A stretch of DNA of 64,000 nucleotides from Tropicibacter sp. Alg240-R139 (GTDB lineage: Bacteria; Pseudomonadota; Alphaproteobacteria; Rhodobacterales; Rhodobacteraceae), in NCBI RefSeq assembly GCF_900537075.1, contig NZ_UNRA01000005.1, positions 186,001 through 250,000 on the forward strand, read 5' to 3'. The translations under genes were made by a program, and so were the position numbers. The notes below the pieces were generated by a model. It saw only the letters and a program-made list of their open reading frames with translations, was not told the DNA's origin and ran no database searches. Below are positions 1-8,790 of this stretch, piece after piece (the first letter of the stretch is position 1; the number at the start of each line of letters is the position of its first letter).

Positions 1-448
1 GTGGCGTTTGCATGATCCGGTTAGCAATGCGCCCGGCAAAGTCATTTTCGAACCAGCCAACCGACTGACGCAAAACGTGTTTATGCGACCGCCAACGGAT
101 CAACGTGCCAAAGTTCGGCAGGATCGCGTTGTTCAACAGCATGACGTCGAGAATATGCAACGCGGGCCGCAGGAACAGGACAAACAGGGCCACCAACACC
201 AGTTCAGTGCCGTACGTCTGCCACACCTGCTCGGGCCCACCACTCAACAGATCAACGACTCGACCCATGTAATAGATCAACCCAACTTCGACGCCTGCGA
301 CAATGATCGACAGAAGGGCCGTCCAGAAAAAGACCTTCATGAAGGGTTGAGAATATTCCAACAAAAACGGCCACAGACGTGTGGGCGGCGTGTCCACTTC
401 GTCGTAGTCGGTATAGGGGTCAACAAGGTTTTCGAAAAAACGAAACAT
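1..448 (-). CDS. ABC transporter, N-terminal membrane domain (partial)
   Basis: The first 149 residues of a membrane protein that continues past the left edge of the window. It starts MFRFFENLVDPYTDYDE, then has a hydrophobic segment at about residues 38-62 and a second at about 80-100. It then reads into a stretch containing RQSVGWFENDFAGRIANR, which resembles the cytoplasmic loop between membrane helices of MsbA-type half-transporters (family knowledge: these fuse a six-helix domain to an ATPase). The ATPase half is not in the window, so the substrate is unknown. The ATG at 446-448 has a GGAG eight bases upstream. A short leader-like ORF and two alternative hairpins lie between its probable promoter and this start. 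Confidence 0.8.
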   Translation of the reverse strand, partial: MFRFFENLVDPYTDYDEVDTPPTRLWPFLLEYSQPFMKVFFWTALLSIIVAGVEVGLIYYMGRVVDLLSGGPEQVWQTYGTELVLVALFVLFLRPALHILDVMLLNNAILPNFGTLIRWRSHKHVLRQSVGWFENDFAGRIANRIMQTP

Positions 449-491
449 AACGGATGCTCCACATGAGCGTAATTTTGGACGTGCGAAATTA

Positions 492-525
492 GGTGTGCCA
501 AGGCATCACCCAAACGGGGGCGTGA
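492..525 (-). promoter_or_regulatory. Two mutually exclusive hairpins after the leader ORF
   Basis: Reading the minus strand, TCACGCCC (525-518) can pair with GGGTGA (511-506), leaving one bulged G. The overlapping segment GGTGATGCC (510-502) can instead pair with GGCACACC (499-492), leaving one bulged A. The two stems share bases and cannot form together. No U-tract follows the second stem, so it is not a standard intrinsic terminator. Any control would have to act through RNA folding, Rho or access to the transporter ribosome site. Seen by eye; no folding energy was computed. Confidence 0.35.
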
Positions 526-527
526 CC

Positions 528-560
528 TCAGCCGATGCTGAACCAGATCCCGTAATACAT
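528..560 (-). CDS. Ten-codon leader-like ORF upstream of the ABC transporter
   Basis: A tiny ORF reading MYYGIWFSIG followed by TGA. It is preceded by a perfect GGAGG seven bases before the ATG, a better ribosome site than many full genes here have. It is rich in aromatic residues (YY, W, F). It ends about 80 bases before the transporter start, on the same strand, and mutually exclusive hairpins begin just after its stop. This is the arrangement of a leader peptide controlling a downstream gene. That role is inference: no homologue is recognised, and it could also be a small membrane peptide or chance. Confidence 0.4.
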   Translation of the reverse strand: MYYGIWFSIG

Positions 561-645
561 TCGCATTCCTCCGTTAGTTGATTTGGCAAACGTAAACGGA
601 AAGGATTGCGCTTGTCACCCCGGAAAATAAAGTATCAAATTGACG

Positions 646-1800
646 CTACGTCGCCAAAAGTTGTTCTCGTGTCAGCGAAAAACCAGATGCGATCCATTTG
701 CTTTCGATCAGGGACAATTTATCACCCAGCTCCCGCCCTTTGAAGTCAGGCAACAGGTCTTTGGCTGACACTGGGAAAACGGCCTGTGATCCCTTCTCCG
801 CATCGCGGCGCACGGCTGAAGCAATTGGCACCTCCAGCAGTGCAGATCTCAGGATCATCGCCTTGATGGCTGTTTTCTGCCCCAAACGATAACCCAGCTC
901 GGCCGCGTTGGCGGTTCCGGTTGCAGCCTCGCGCAGCGCCGTAATCGCCTTCAACTGCACTTTGCTCAATCGCAAAGTTCCGGCCACGTCGGCGTCAGCC
1001 AAGGATGCCAACCGCAGCAGAGCATCCAAAGGCACTGTCAATTCATGCTCCAAGTGAACAACTGGGGCCAGCGACCGATCGTCCGCACCCGGCAAAACCA
1101 CGCCCAGAACCCCTGCCATTCGCATGGCAGCGACCGAAGGCGCAGGGTCCTCGGCGCCTAAGAGTTTCAGAAATTCGGCCCCGACCCGTTCGCGTGACAG
1201 GCGTTCCAGTCCGTCCAAATTGACGGCAATCGCGGCGAGCGCATCTGCATCTAATCCTGCCTGCGGATCGCCATACCACGCGTGGAATCGGAAAAAGCGC
1301 AGCGAACGCAAGAAATCTTCGCGAATGCGATGTTCTGCCGTCCCGATGAATCGCACCCTGCGCTCGGTCAGATCCGGCAGCCCGTTCAATGGATCAATCA
1401 CCGTGCCGTCAGGCCGCGCGTAGATGGCGTTCATGGTGAAATCGCGGCGCGCTGCGTCTTCTTCGATCGTGTCGGCAAAAGCCACCACAGCACGGCGACC
1501 ATCGGTTTTCACGTCTCGACGAAAGGTGGTAATTTCGAACGGCTCGCCATCCTGCACCAGCGTAACGGTTCCGTGCTCGATGCCGGTGGGCACCGCCTTA
1601 ATACGCGCCGCGCGCGCCAATTTCATCACCCGTTCAGGGTGTGCATCGGTCGAGATGTCGATGTCTGAAGTCGGCGACCCCAGCAGAGCGTTACGAACGC
1701 AACCGCCCACAAAGAGCGCCTGCGCCCCGCCGTCGGTCAACGCGGCGCAAACTTTTTGCGTCGCGCGCGACGTCAGCCAATCCTCAGCGATCCGTGTCAT
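646..1800 (-). CDS. cca: CCA tRNA nucleotidyltransferase
   Basis: 384 residues. Adds or repairs the CCA 3' end of tRNAs in the cytoplasm. The polymerase beta-like head shows GGCVRN at residues 32-37 and the metal-binding DID at 46-48, followed by RRDFTMNAIY and the RNA/ADP-binding region with RFFRFHAWYG, as in class II enzymes. The reading frame is open further upstream, but the ATG at 1800 is chosen because it overlaps the stop of the preceding NUDIX gene (ATGA, four bases) and removes an N-terminal extension foreign to the family. Last gene of the hslO-NUDIX-cca run, which is probably co-transcribed. Confidence 0.93.
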   Translation of the reverse strand: MTRIAEDWLTSRATQKVCAALTDGGAQALFVGGCVRNALLGSPTSDIDISTDAHPERVMKLARAARIKAVPTGIEHGTVTLVQDGEPFEITTFRRDVKTDGRRAVVAFADTIEEDAARRDFTMNAIYARPDGTVIDPLNGLPDLTERRVRFIGTAEHRIREDFLRSLRFFRFHAWYGDPQAGLDADALAAIAVNLDGLERLSRERVGAEFLKLLGAEDPAPSVAAMRMAGVLGVVLPGADDRSLAPVVHLEHELTVPLDALLRLASLADADVAGTLRLSKVQLKAITALREAATGTANAAELGYRLGQKTAIKAMILRSALLEVPIASAVRRDAEKGSQAVFPVSAKDLLPDFKGRELGDKLSLIESKWIASGFSLTREQLLAT

Positions 1801-2393
1801 GCTTGCATCCGCGCAGCCAACCCGCGCAGCATCCGCGCGGTTGCGCCCCAGATGTAATAAGGGCCAAAGGGCACGGTGTAGTAATACCGCTGCTGACCTT
1901 GCCAACGACGCGATTCCACCGCGTAATTCTCTAACCGCATCAGGTGATCGAACGGTACGGAAAACACCTCGTCTACTTCACCCGGCTCCGCGATCACGTC
2001 AAAGGAATCGTCCAAGATCGCAATTACCGGGGTGACGGTGAACGACGTGACTGTCTCATGTGATGGCAAGTGGCCCAGAATGCGCGGCAGTGCGCGCGGC
2101 AGGCCGATCTCTTCCTGTGCTTCACGCACGGCGGTTGCGGTGACGTCGGCGTCGCCTTCGTCCTGCTTGCCACCGGGAAAAGCAATCTGACCGGGGTGAT
2201 GTTTCAGCGCCGACGAGCGTTTCGTCAGGATAATCCGAGGTTCGGTATGCGCCAGCGACACCGGCACCAAAACCCCGGCGGGACGCAGTTTACGCCCCTG
2301 AGGAAGCACTGTGTCGGGGTTCAGGTCAAAGTCGCTTGACCCGTCCCCCGTTCGGGCCATGGCAGCCCTCAGTTTTGTTTCGGCTTCATGCAC
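1797..2393 (-). CDS. NUDIX hydrolase, CoA pyrophosphatase type
   Basis: About 198 residues. The segment HPGQIAFPGGKQDEGD followed by AVREAQEEIGL combines the NUDIX box with the upstream LxxHxGQIxFPGG signature of CoA diphosphatases, which split CoA or acyl-CoA into phosphopantetheine and 3',5'-ADP. Substrate is inferred from the signature. The start is uncertain: GTG at 2393 overlaps the end of hslO and gives a family-like N terminus; TTG at 2414 and ATG at 2360 (GAGG six bases upstream) are also possible. It ends overlapping cca by four bases, so translation of the three genes is probably coupled. Confidence 0.85.
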   Translation of the reverse strand: MHEAETKLRAAMARTGDGSSDFDLNPDTVLPQGRKLRPAGVLVPVSLAHTEPRIILTKRSSALKHHPGQIAFPGGKQDEGDADVTATAVREAQEEIGLPRALPRILGHLPSHETVTSFTVTPVIAILDDSFDVIAEPGEVDEVFSVPFDHLMRLENYAVESRRWQGQQRYYYTVPFGPYYIWGATARMLRGLAARMQA

Positions 2394-3372
2394 CGTTTTT
2401 CTGTTCCGCCTCAAATCCTACGGACTTGGGGTCCAGATCATAATGGGCACCACAGAACTGACAATCGGCTGTAACACGCCCATCGTCGGTCGTCATGGTA
2501 CCAATGTCACGCGCAGAATAGATCGACAGGCTTTGTCGCACGCGATCTTCGGAACAAGTACAGCCGAACCGCACTGATTGGGCATCATATACACGCGGCT
2601 GTTCTTCGTGAAACAGACGTACCAGCAGATCCGTAGGTGGCACGCTGGGTCCGATCAGTTCCAAATCCTCGACCGTGTCGAGCAGGATGTTGACGCGGTT
2701 CCAGTTGTCTCCTTCCTCACCATCCACCAGATCGGTCGCTGTCAGGATCTCGCCATCGCCATCCCCCTTTGCGGCAAACGGCGACGCCTTGGGCATGCTT
2801 TGCAGCATAATTCCACCTGCGCGCCAATGCTCACCCAAACCCGGCTCGGTCGACTTTCCAAAGCTGAGCGAAAAGCGCGTCGGCAACTGTTCGGACTGCG
2901 CAAAATACGCCTCGGCACAAGCGCTAAGCGATCCACCCGCCAGCGGAGTGATCCCCTGATAGGGCTTCATGCCATCGCCCTGATCAACCATGATGGCGAA
3001 ATATCCTTCCCCGACTTGGTCAAAGGGGACACCATCGGTCAGGCGCTCGGCATCATAGCTGGAATAAGCACGGATCTGCGCCGCACGACCGCCCTCTTGC
3101 GGGGCATAATAGTCGGTCGCGATCATGCGCACCGCGCCTTTGGACTGCACTTGCAGCGACAACTTCCAACGCAGGTCGATGGTTTGCCCGATCAGCGCGG
3201 TGAGCAGGGCCATTTCAGCCACCAGCGCCTCGACTTGGTCGGGGTAGTCGTGCTGCTTTAGGACACCGTCCAGCACGCCGTCCAGACGGGCCACGCGACC
3301 GCGCATGTCCGATGCATCAAGTTGAAAGGGCAGGACAGTGTCGTCCCACGCGATTTTGGATCCGAGAGTCAT
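2386..3372 (-). CDS. hslO: Hsp33 redox-regulated chaperone
   Basis: 328 residues, slightly longer than the E. coli protein. Hsp33 is a cytoplasmic holdase switched on by oxidation. The C-terminal zinc switch is visible as Cys271-x-Cys273 and Cys304-x-x-Cys307, the CxC/CxxC spacing known for the family. The N-terminal part contains the GRVARLDGVLD segment and the central ATDYYAPQEGG region typical of the chaperone core. First gene of a leftward hslO-NUDIX-cca run. It is divergent from a second NUDIX gene at 3450, with about 75 bases between the two starts. Confidence 0.93.
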   Translation of the reverse strand: MTLGSKIAWDDTVLPFQLDASDMRGRVARLDGVLDGVLKQHDYPDQVEALVAEMALLTALIGQTIDLRWKLSLQVQSKGAVRMIATDYYAPQEGGRAAQIRAYSSYDAERLTDGVPFDQVGEGYFAIMVDQGDGMKPYQGITPLAGGSLSACAEAYFAQSEQLPTRFSLSFGKSTEPGLGEHWRAGGIMLQSMPKASPFAAKGDGDGEILTATDLVDGEEGDNWNRVNILLDTVEDLELIGPSVPPTDLLVRLFHEEQPRVYDAQSVRFGCTCSEDRVRQSLSIYSARDIGTMTTDDGRVTADCQFCGAHYDLDPKSVGFEAEQKNGA

Positions 3373-3449
3373 GGGGTTTCCTTACACGCCACGGGTTGGC
3401 ATACCGCGTCCATATAGGTGGAACAAGTCGCGATGGAAGGGGTGCATAC

Positions 3450-3896
3450 ATGATCCGACGCGTTGGGGAAACCCCGGAACACGGACGACGCTATACACGT
3501 CGTCCGGGGGCTTATGTTCTCTTGCCACGTGGACATCAGCTTTTGGTGACGTGGTACGACGACGGGCAGAACCCCGAATTGCAGTTGCCAGGCGGCGGAA
3601 TCGACCCAGGCGAATCGCCAATCACTGCCCTGCACCGTGAAGTGTTCGAGGAAACCGGCTGGTCCATTGCTGCCCCCCGCCGCCTGGGTGCATTTCGCCG
3701 GTTCACTTATATGCCGGAATACGATTTGTGGGCTGAAAAAGTCTGTACCGTCTTTTGTGCCCGCCCCGTGCTGTGCAAAGGACCGCCAACAGAAAAATTT
3801 CACGAAGCCGTTTGGATGGACGTTAATGTGGCGATCCAGGCCTTGGGTAACCCAGGGGATCGGCATTTTGCATCACAGTTTGCTGGGGTATTGTAA
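3450..3896 (+). CDS. NUDIX hydrolase of unknown substrate
   Basis: 148 residues containing a complete NUDIX box at about residues 49-71 (GGIDPGE, then REVFEETGW), with the catalytic glutamates present. The ATG at 3450 is chosen over longer open frame because GGAAGGGG lies about seven bases upstream and the protein then begins just before the fold. NUDIX enzymes cleave nucleoside diphosphates linked to another group; nothing here identifies which. Transcribed divergently from hslO. The next gene on the right is convergent, with about 65 bases between the stops. Confidence 0.85.
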   Translation: MIRRVGETPEHGRRYTRRPGAYVLLPRGHQLLVTWYDDGQNPELQLPGGGIDPGESPITALHREVFEETGWSIAAPRRLGAFRRFTYMPEYDLWAEKVCTVFCARPVLCKGPPTEKFHEAVWMDVNVAIQALGNPGDRHFASQFAGVL

Positions 3897-3962
3897 CCTG
3901 CCAGGGAGTGATCATACGGATAATCGCCCAGCGCTTGGCCTTTTGACCCTGCAGCGCTGATC

Positions 3963-5234
3963 TTAGGGTCCGTTGTATTCAAAGAACGTCGCGGACACGT
4001 CATCCTCCATCCCGAATTCATCTGACATGACTTGTGTCAGACGCCAGAACAGGTCGTCCAAAAACTCTTGCCCGCCCTGTTGAGGGTCGCAGTCGCGGAC
4101 CAATTGCAATAACCCTTCGGGCTCCAACATTTCGCCATTGGACAGCCGACATTCGGTGAAGCCGTCAGAGTACAGCAGAAGCCGATCACCAGGGCTAAGT
4201 TGTGTTTCGAAATGTGCATAGGGAATGTCCGGTAGCAGCCCAATAGGCACACCGCCATCCCCCAAGAATTCGGCCCGCCCGTCCCGACGCAAGACCAACG
4301 GATGCGGATGTCCGGCCTGCACCATTTTCAGCAGCCCGCTGCGCAGATCCACGATGGCATAGACCATTGTGAAATACTCCTCGATCCCGGTATCTGCGAT
4401 CAGGCGAGAGTTCAGGGATGCCGCGACCTCATCCGGCTGGCGCAGGGCATAGAATCGATTGAAACGTCGCTCCATTGCTACGTTCTGCTCAAAGTAGGTG
4501 CTGGACAGGTAACTGCCCAAACGCGCTGTCATCATCGCCGACGTTATACCGTGACCAGAGACATCGATGCTGTAAAACCCCAAGCGATTGACGCCGGGCG
4601 AGAACATGCCCACCAGATCGCCGCCGATATGACCGCAGGGTTTAAGCAACAGGCTGACACGCGACGATCCAAATTCTCGGGTCAATTCGGGTACGAGGGA
4701 TTCCTGGATCTTTCGGGCCTGAATCAGGTCCTTGTCGATGGCGTCATGGGCTACCTTCAATTTATCAAGGGCATCCTCGATCATGCGGTTCTTTTTCGAC
4801 AGCTCGCGCTGCATACCCAAGATTCGGTCACCGGCAGAAATTCGGGCGCGAAGCTCGTCTGAACTGACCGGCTTGATCAGGAAATCATCGGCCCCTGCAT
4901 CCAAACCCTGCGCGATCTCGTTTTTTTCACTCTTGGACGTTAAAAGGATGAAATAAGAATAGGCATCATTCCGAAGCTCGCGCACCGCCTTGCAGAATTC
5001 CAATCCGCTCATCCCGGGCATGACCCAATCGCTGAGCACCAGATCGGGCGGCGAGATTTGGCAAATCTCCAACGCCGCCTCTCCACAATCGGCCTCGATC
5101 ACATCAAAGCCCCACTTTTTCAGCGAGCTCACAAGGATACGGCGCTGCAGTCGACTGTCATCGACCACCAATACCTGCTGGATCGCGCCGGATTCCTTTT
5201 CGGTTTCCACCTGCACTTTCTCACCCTGCAACAC
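3963..5234 (-). CDS. Response regulator fused to a SpoIIE/PP2C-type serine phosphatase
   Basis: 423 residues. Residues about 20-138 form a receiver domain with acidic pair D25/D26, phospho-acceptor D69 in LVLSDW, T99 and K121. A probable coiled linker covers about 140-180. A PPM/SpoIIE phosphatase domain follows, with metal-binding GGD (204-206) and DVSGHG (224-229). Family knowledge: such proteins dephosphorylate an anti-sigma antagonist in partner-switching systems, as RbaY is reported to do in Rhodobacter capsulatus. No STAS or anti-sigma gene is next to it here. It is divergent from an HPt gene, so phosphorelay input through that HPt is a reasonable inference. Confidence 0.88.
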   Translation of the reverse strand: MLQGEKVQVETEKESGAIQQVLVVDDSRLQRRILVSSLKKWGFDVIEADCGEAALEICQISPPDLVLSDWVMPGMSGLEFCKAVRELRNDAYSYFILLTSKSEKNEIAQGLDAGADDFLIKPVSSDELRARISAGDRILGMQRELSKKNRMIEDALDKLKVAHDAIDKDLIQARKIQESLVPELTREFGSSRVSLLLKPCGHIGGDLVGMFSPGVNRLGFYSIDVSGHGITSAMMTARLGSYLSSTYFEQNVAMERRFNRFYALRQPDEVAASLNSRLIADTGIEEYFTMVYAIVDLRSGLLKMVQAGHPHPLVLRRDGRAEFLGDGGVPIGLLPDIPYAHFETQLSPGDRLLLYSDGFTECRLSNGEMLEPEGLLQLVRDCDPQQGGQEFLDDLFWRLTQVMSDEFGMEDDVSATFFEYNGP

Positions 5235-5407
5235 CGAATTTCCTCACATTCAGCCCCGGAACTGATGGTCAAAGCCTAAGACCGCGCGTCTTAACATCGC
5301 GTGAAGTCTGGAACTGACAAAATTCCTCACCTCGTCTTAACGCGGTGTTTACGACCAAAGAGCTACGAAAGAGTAAAGTGCGGGGCAAAAACGTCAGAGG
5401 GTGAAGA

Positions 5408-5734
5408 ATGATACATTGGTCGCGCGTGAACGAGTTGCGGAATGAGGTTGGCACCGACGATTTTCACGAGGTTGTGGATCTGTTTTTGGAAGAAGTCGAA
5501 GAGGTGATCGACCGGCTGCGCGCAGACGGCTCGCGCGATGCGTTGGAACAGGATCTTCATTTTCTAAAAGGCAGCGCGCTGAGCCTGGGCTTTGAGAGTT
5601 TTTCGACCCTATGTCAGGATGGTGAACGACAGTCTGCTTCGGGCGACGCTGAAACCGTCGACGTCAACGCGATCATCAACAATTATGAACAATCAAAGAC
5701 CGTTTTCCTGTACGAACTGCCGCAACATAGCTGA
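5408..5734 (+). CDS. HPt domain phosphotransfer protein
   Basis: 108 residues, essentially a single helical HPt domain. The phospho-acceptor is His51 in HFLKGSALSLGF, matching the family H-x-L-K-G-S/A motif. Such stand-alone proteins relay phosphate between a hybrid kinase and a response regulator in the cytoplasm. The gene is divergent from the receiver-phosphatase gene across about 170 bases, and the receiver domain is its most obvious partner. No histidine kinase is nearby. Its stop abuts the stop of convergent ilvA with no spacer (TGATCA at 5732-5737). Confidence 0.85.
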   Translation: MIHWSRVNELRNEVGTDDFHEVVDLFLEEVEEVIDRLRADGSRDALEQDLHFLKGSALSLGFESFSTLCQDGERQSASGDAETVDVNAIINNYEQSKTVFLYELPQHS

Positions 5735-6961
5735 TCAAATCACAAATTGCGCCAGCGTCTCGTCATTGGTGATGTCGGTGTAGGTAAAGCCTGCATCATC
5801 AAGGCGGGCAAACAGGCGCACAAAATTTTCAGGCCTGCTGGTTTCGATCCCAATCAAGACCGAGCCAAAGTTTCGCGCGGATTTCTTCATGTATTCAAAC
5901 CGGGCGATATCGTCGTCCGGACCCAAAATACCCAGAAACTCTTTCAACGCACCGGGGCGTTGCGGCAATCGCAGGATGAAATACTTTTTGACCCCGGAAT
6001 ATCGCTGCGCACGTTCCTTGACCTCGGGCAGACGTTCGAAATCGAAGTTTCCGCCAGACGTTACACAGACCACGGTCTTGCCGCGAACAAAGCTCTGGAT
6101 GTCCTCGACCGCCTCAACCGCCAAGGCCCCAGCCGGCTCCAGAACGATGCCTTCGATGTTGAGCATTTCTATCATTGTGGTGCAAATCCGATCCCCGGAC
6201 AGGACATGGACATCGGAGAGGTGCACATTGCGCAGCAAATCAAAGGTCTTTTCTCCGATCCGGCCCACGGCTGCCCCGTCGACAAAGGTATCCACGTGAT
6301 CCAAGGTCACCGGATGCCCCGCCGCCAACGCCGCCCGCAGGCATGCGCCACCAGCTGGTTCCACAAACAGGCAATGGGTACGATCCCCGAACCAAGTCGA
6401 CACGCCCGATGACATGCCGCCACCGCCCACGGGTAACACGACATGATCCGGAACCCGCCCCAACTGCTGCTCGATTTCGACCGCGAGCGAGGCTTGGCCT
6501 TCGATCACATCCTCATCATCGAACGGCGAAAGAAAATGCCCACCCTTGTCCGCGCACCACGCTTTGGCCGCCGCTAGACAATCGTCGAAGTAGTCACCGA
6601 TCAGATGAATTTCGACCTGATCCCCGCCAAAGGTCCGCGTCTTGTGAATTTTTTGCTGCGGTGTGGTCACCGGCATGAAGATCACGCCCTTGACCCCCAA
6701 ATGCTTGCACATGAACGCCACGCCCTGCGCATGATTGCCCGCACTCGCACAGACAAACAGATCCTGACTCGGTTGCTTGCGCATGGCGTTGAACGCACCG
6801 CGGATCTTGTAGGATCGCACCGGGCTCAGATCTTCGCGTTTGAGCCAGATGTCGGCGCCAAATCGCTCAGACAGATGCGCATTCCGCTGCAATGGGGTGG
6901 CGGGAAACACTTGGCGCATCGCCTCTTCGGCGGCGCGGGCGCGGGTCATGAAATCAGTCAT
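5735..6961 (-). CDS. ilvA: Threonine ammonia-lyase (threonine dehydratase)
   Basis: 408 residues. A PLP enzyme converting threonine to 2-oxobutanoate and ammonia, the first step toward isoleucine. The PLP lysine is K52 in RSYKIRGAFN. The phosphate-binding GGGG is at 179-182, and the fold type II motif SAGNHAQG is at 73-80. The C-terminal part (about 325-408) looks like one ACT-like regulatory domain, so this is the shorter form rather than the two-domain E. coli type. Whether isoleucine inhibits it cannot be read from sequence. The start at 6961 lacks a clear ribosome site; ATG 6949 is an alternative. Confidence 0.9.
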   Translation of the reverse strand: MTDFMTRARAAEEAMRQVFPATPLQRNAHLSERFGADIWLKREDLSPVRSYKIRGAFNAMRKQPSQDLFVCASAGNHAQGVAFMCKHLGVKGVIFMPVTTPQQKIHKTRTFGGDQVEIHLIGDYFDDCLAAAKAWCADKGGHFLSPFDDEDVIEGQASLAVEIEQQLGRVPDHVVLPVGGGGMSSGVSTWFGDRTHCLFVEPAGGACLRAALAAGHPVTLDHVDTFVDGAAVGRIGEKTFDLLRNVHLSDVHVLSGDRICTTMIEMLNIEGIVLEPAGALAVEAVEDIQSFVRGKTVVCVTSGGNFDFERLPEVKERAQRYSGVKKYFILRLPQRPGALKEFLGILGPDDDIARFEYMKKSARNFGSVLIGIETSRPENFVRLFARLDDAGFTYTDITNDETLAQFVI

Positions 6962-7011
6962 GCAGGTTCACTGCCGCAAGCCCAACCGGTTGGCAAGGAA
7001 TACATAAGTAT

Positions 7012-7785
7012 TCAGTCAATGTCTCTCCCTTCGACATAGATGCCATACATGGTGGTCAGAATACTCACGTTGATCAGTGGCAGGATCAGGATCGACGGAA
7101 TCAGAACCAAGGCCAGACCGATCACAGGGATTGCCATGAGCAGACCAAATATCACCTGAACGATGATCTGAAAGATTCCGCTCACGATAAACAGCACAAT
7201 CAAGGTTCCGAATGTCCTTTCGGTCTTGTTCCAGGCCGTGGCCAGCGTGATTGGCTGTCCAATCGCCGAGGCTGGTAACATGACGCTGAGACGGTAGATG
7301 CAGAGGACAAGCGCAATGAAATAGAAGAACCCACCAATGACCACCAAACCAGGCGCGGACTGCGCCATGATTCCCAGCAAGATACCAAATGGGATCATTG
7401 CGACCATGGTGATCAATGCCAGCATCAGGATCAAACCAAAATATGCCAAAATGCGATCCGCTCGAAACGGCGGCAGCCAACCCTGCGGCATCTCTTCGAG
7501 CAGAACGTATCGGTGCCAAGACACGACGATCCAAAATACTATCGTCCAGAAGATAAGTATGGCAAAGACGCCAAACGCGCCAAAGCCACTCAAATCTGTC
7601 ATTGTTGGTTCGGAGTTCAGATCAGACAAAGGCGCTTGCAAATTATCCCAAGTCCCGGTCATCATCGCCAACCCGACCAGCAGCGCCATCCCGATTACAC
7701 CCGGCACAAGCGCGATCTGCAATGCCTGCTGAAAATTTCGCAAAACCATCCGCACCGAATGCCTGAAAATCCGCCAACCCATCAT
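7012..7785 (-). CDS. Polytopic membrane protein, unrecognised family
   Basis: 257 residues with about six hydrophobic segments. I do not recognise a characterised family. A short N-terminal amphipathic stretch (WRIFRHSVRMVLRNFQQAL) precedes the first membrane helix. A WHRYVLLEE motif lies near residue 90 between helices two and three. The C terminus ends VSILTTMYGIYVEGRDID. The same three landmarks occur in the frameshifted gene immediately to the right, so the two are tandem paralogues. Function is unknown. It lies between ilvA and the broken paralogue, all on the minus strand. Confidence 0.75.
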   Translation of the reverse strand: MMGWRIFRHSVRMVLRNFQQALQIALVPGVIGMALLVGLAMMTGTWDNLQAPLSDLNSEPTMTDLSGFGAFGVFAILIFWTIVFWIVVSWHRYVLLEEMPQGWLPPFRADRILAYFGLILMLALITMVAMIPFGILLGIMAQSAPGLVVIGGFFYFIALVLCIYRLSVMLPASAIGQPITLATAWNKTERTFGTLIVLFIVSGIFQIIVQVIFGLLMAIPVIGLALVLIPSILILPLINVSILTTMYGIYVEGRDID

Positions 7786-7822
7786 GTTTGAAATCCTGTA
7801 TGCAGACGTTTTCTATCTCTCT

Positions 7823-8583
7823 TTAACGCAGTTCACGTCCCTGCACGATGTACCCATACATCGTTGTTAGAATGCTGACACTCAGCATCAAAAGAACCCA
7901 CTGGGCAACCACCACATAAGCAAAGCCTCCGAGGATCCGCGCCAGCGATGTCAGCAACAGAAAGTTAGGGGTCAATGTCAATACGCCGATGCAGAGCGCT
8001 ACATCCCACAGCGCTTTCGAATGGGCTTTCGTCTTCTCCCAAGATTCCGGAACGCTCAGAAATACCCCAACGGCGGCCGAAGGCAGAACCAGTGACAGTC
8101 GCAACGAGACATAGGAGATCGCAGTGCTCATCAGAAATCCAAGCACCGTACCGTCACCGCTAGACGCCTGATGCTGCCCGATCAAGGGACCCACCGCAAC
8201 AGCAACCAACCCTATAAAAAACCCAAAAGCAGGGTCAGAGGCACCAACCTGAAGCACGCCCAGATATATGAGCTCACCGACTGCCCGCTCCATTTCGGCC
8301 ATGCAGGACTGGGCTTCGCTTCGAGCAGGACATAGCGGTGCCATCCGACGGCGATCCAGACAAACACACCCACATAGGCAATGACCAGCACGACAATCAG
8401 CAAGCCAATCCCAGTCCTGGCCGAAAAATCATCCGTCTCGCTGATCCCGGCGAACATCAGAACGGTCAGCGCATACAAGGCAAGAAATGGAAGTACGCTC
8501 ATCCGAAGAGCAACGACGATGTTGTCGATCAACATCAACACCGCGTGGCGAAACAAGTGATACCCGACCACGAAACCTCCCAT
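7823..8583 (-). pseudogene. Frameshifted paralogue of the neighbouring membrane protein
   Basis: Two overlapping frames together make one protein of about 253 residues, close to the 257 of its neighbour. The first frame starts MGGFVVGYHLFRHAV, contains WHRYVLLEA and reaches LTLLLGF. The second continues FFIGLVAVAVGPLIG and ends VSILTTMYGYIVQGRELR, matching the paralogue C terminus. The break falls at a run of six A (8216-8221, T on the coding strand). A seventh base there would join the frames exactly, so one base has been lost. It may be a real mutation, a slippage-decoded site or a sequencing error. Confidence 0.75.
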
Positions 8584-8790
8584 AGGCTATACAGCAGGCG
8601 CTTGGGGAAACATCGGCCTGCAAAGGTCTTCAAATTTGGGATTAGGCACATGTCGCTACGCGACTTCAATCCAAAGATGCGGCCTGCACTTATCGCTCCC
8701 CCAGAGCACCCCTGCGACACCGCACACAACTTGCCCCCGCGCGGAAAAACCGTTAGGGGCGATCCGTCATACGTTTAAGGGGAAATGCTG

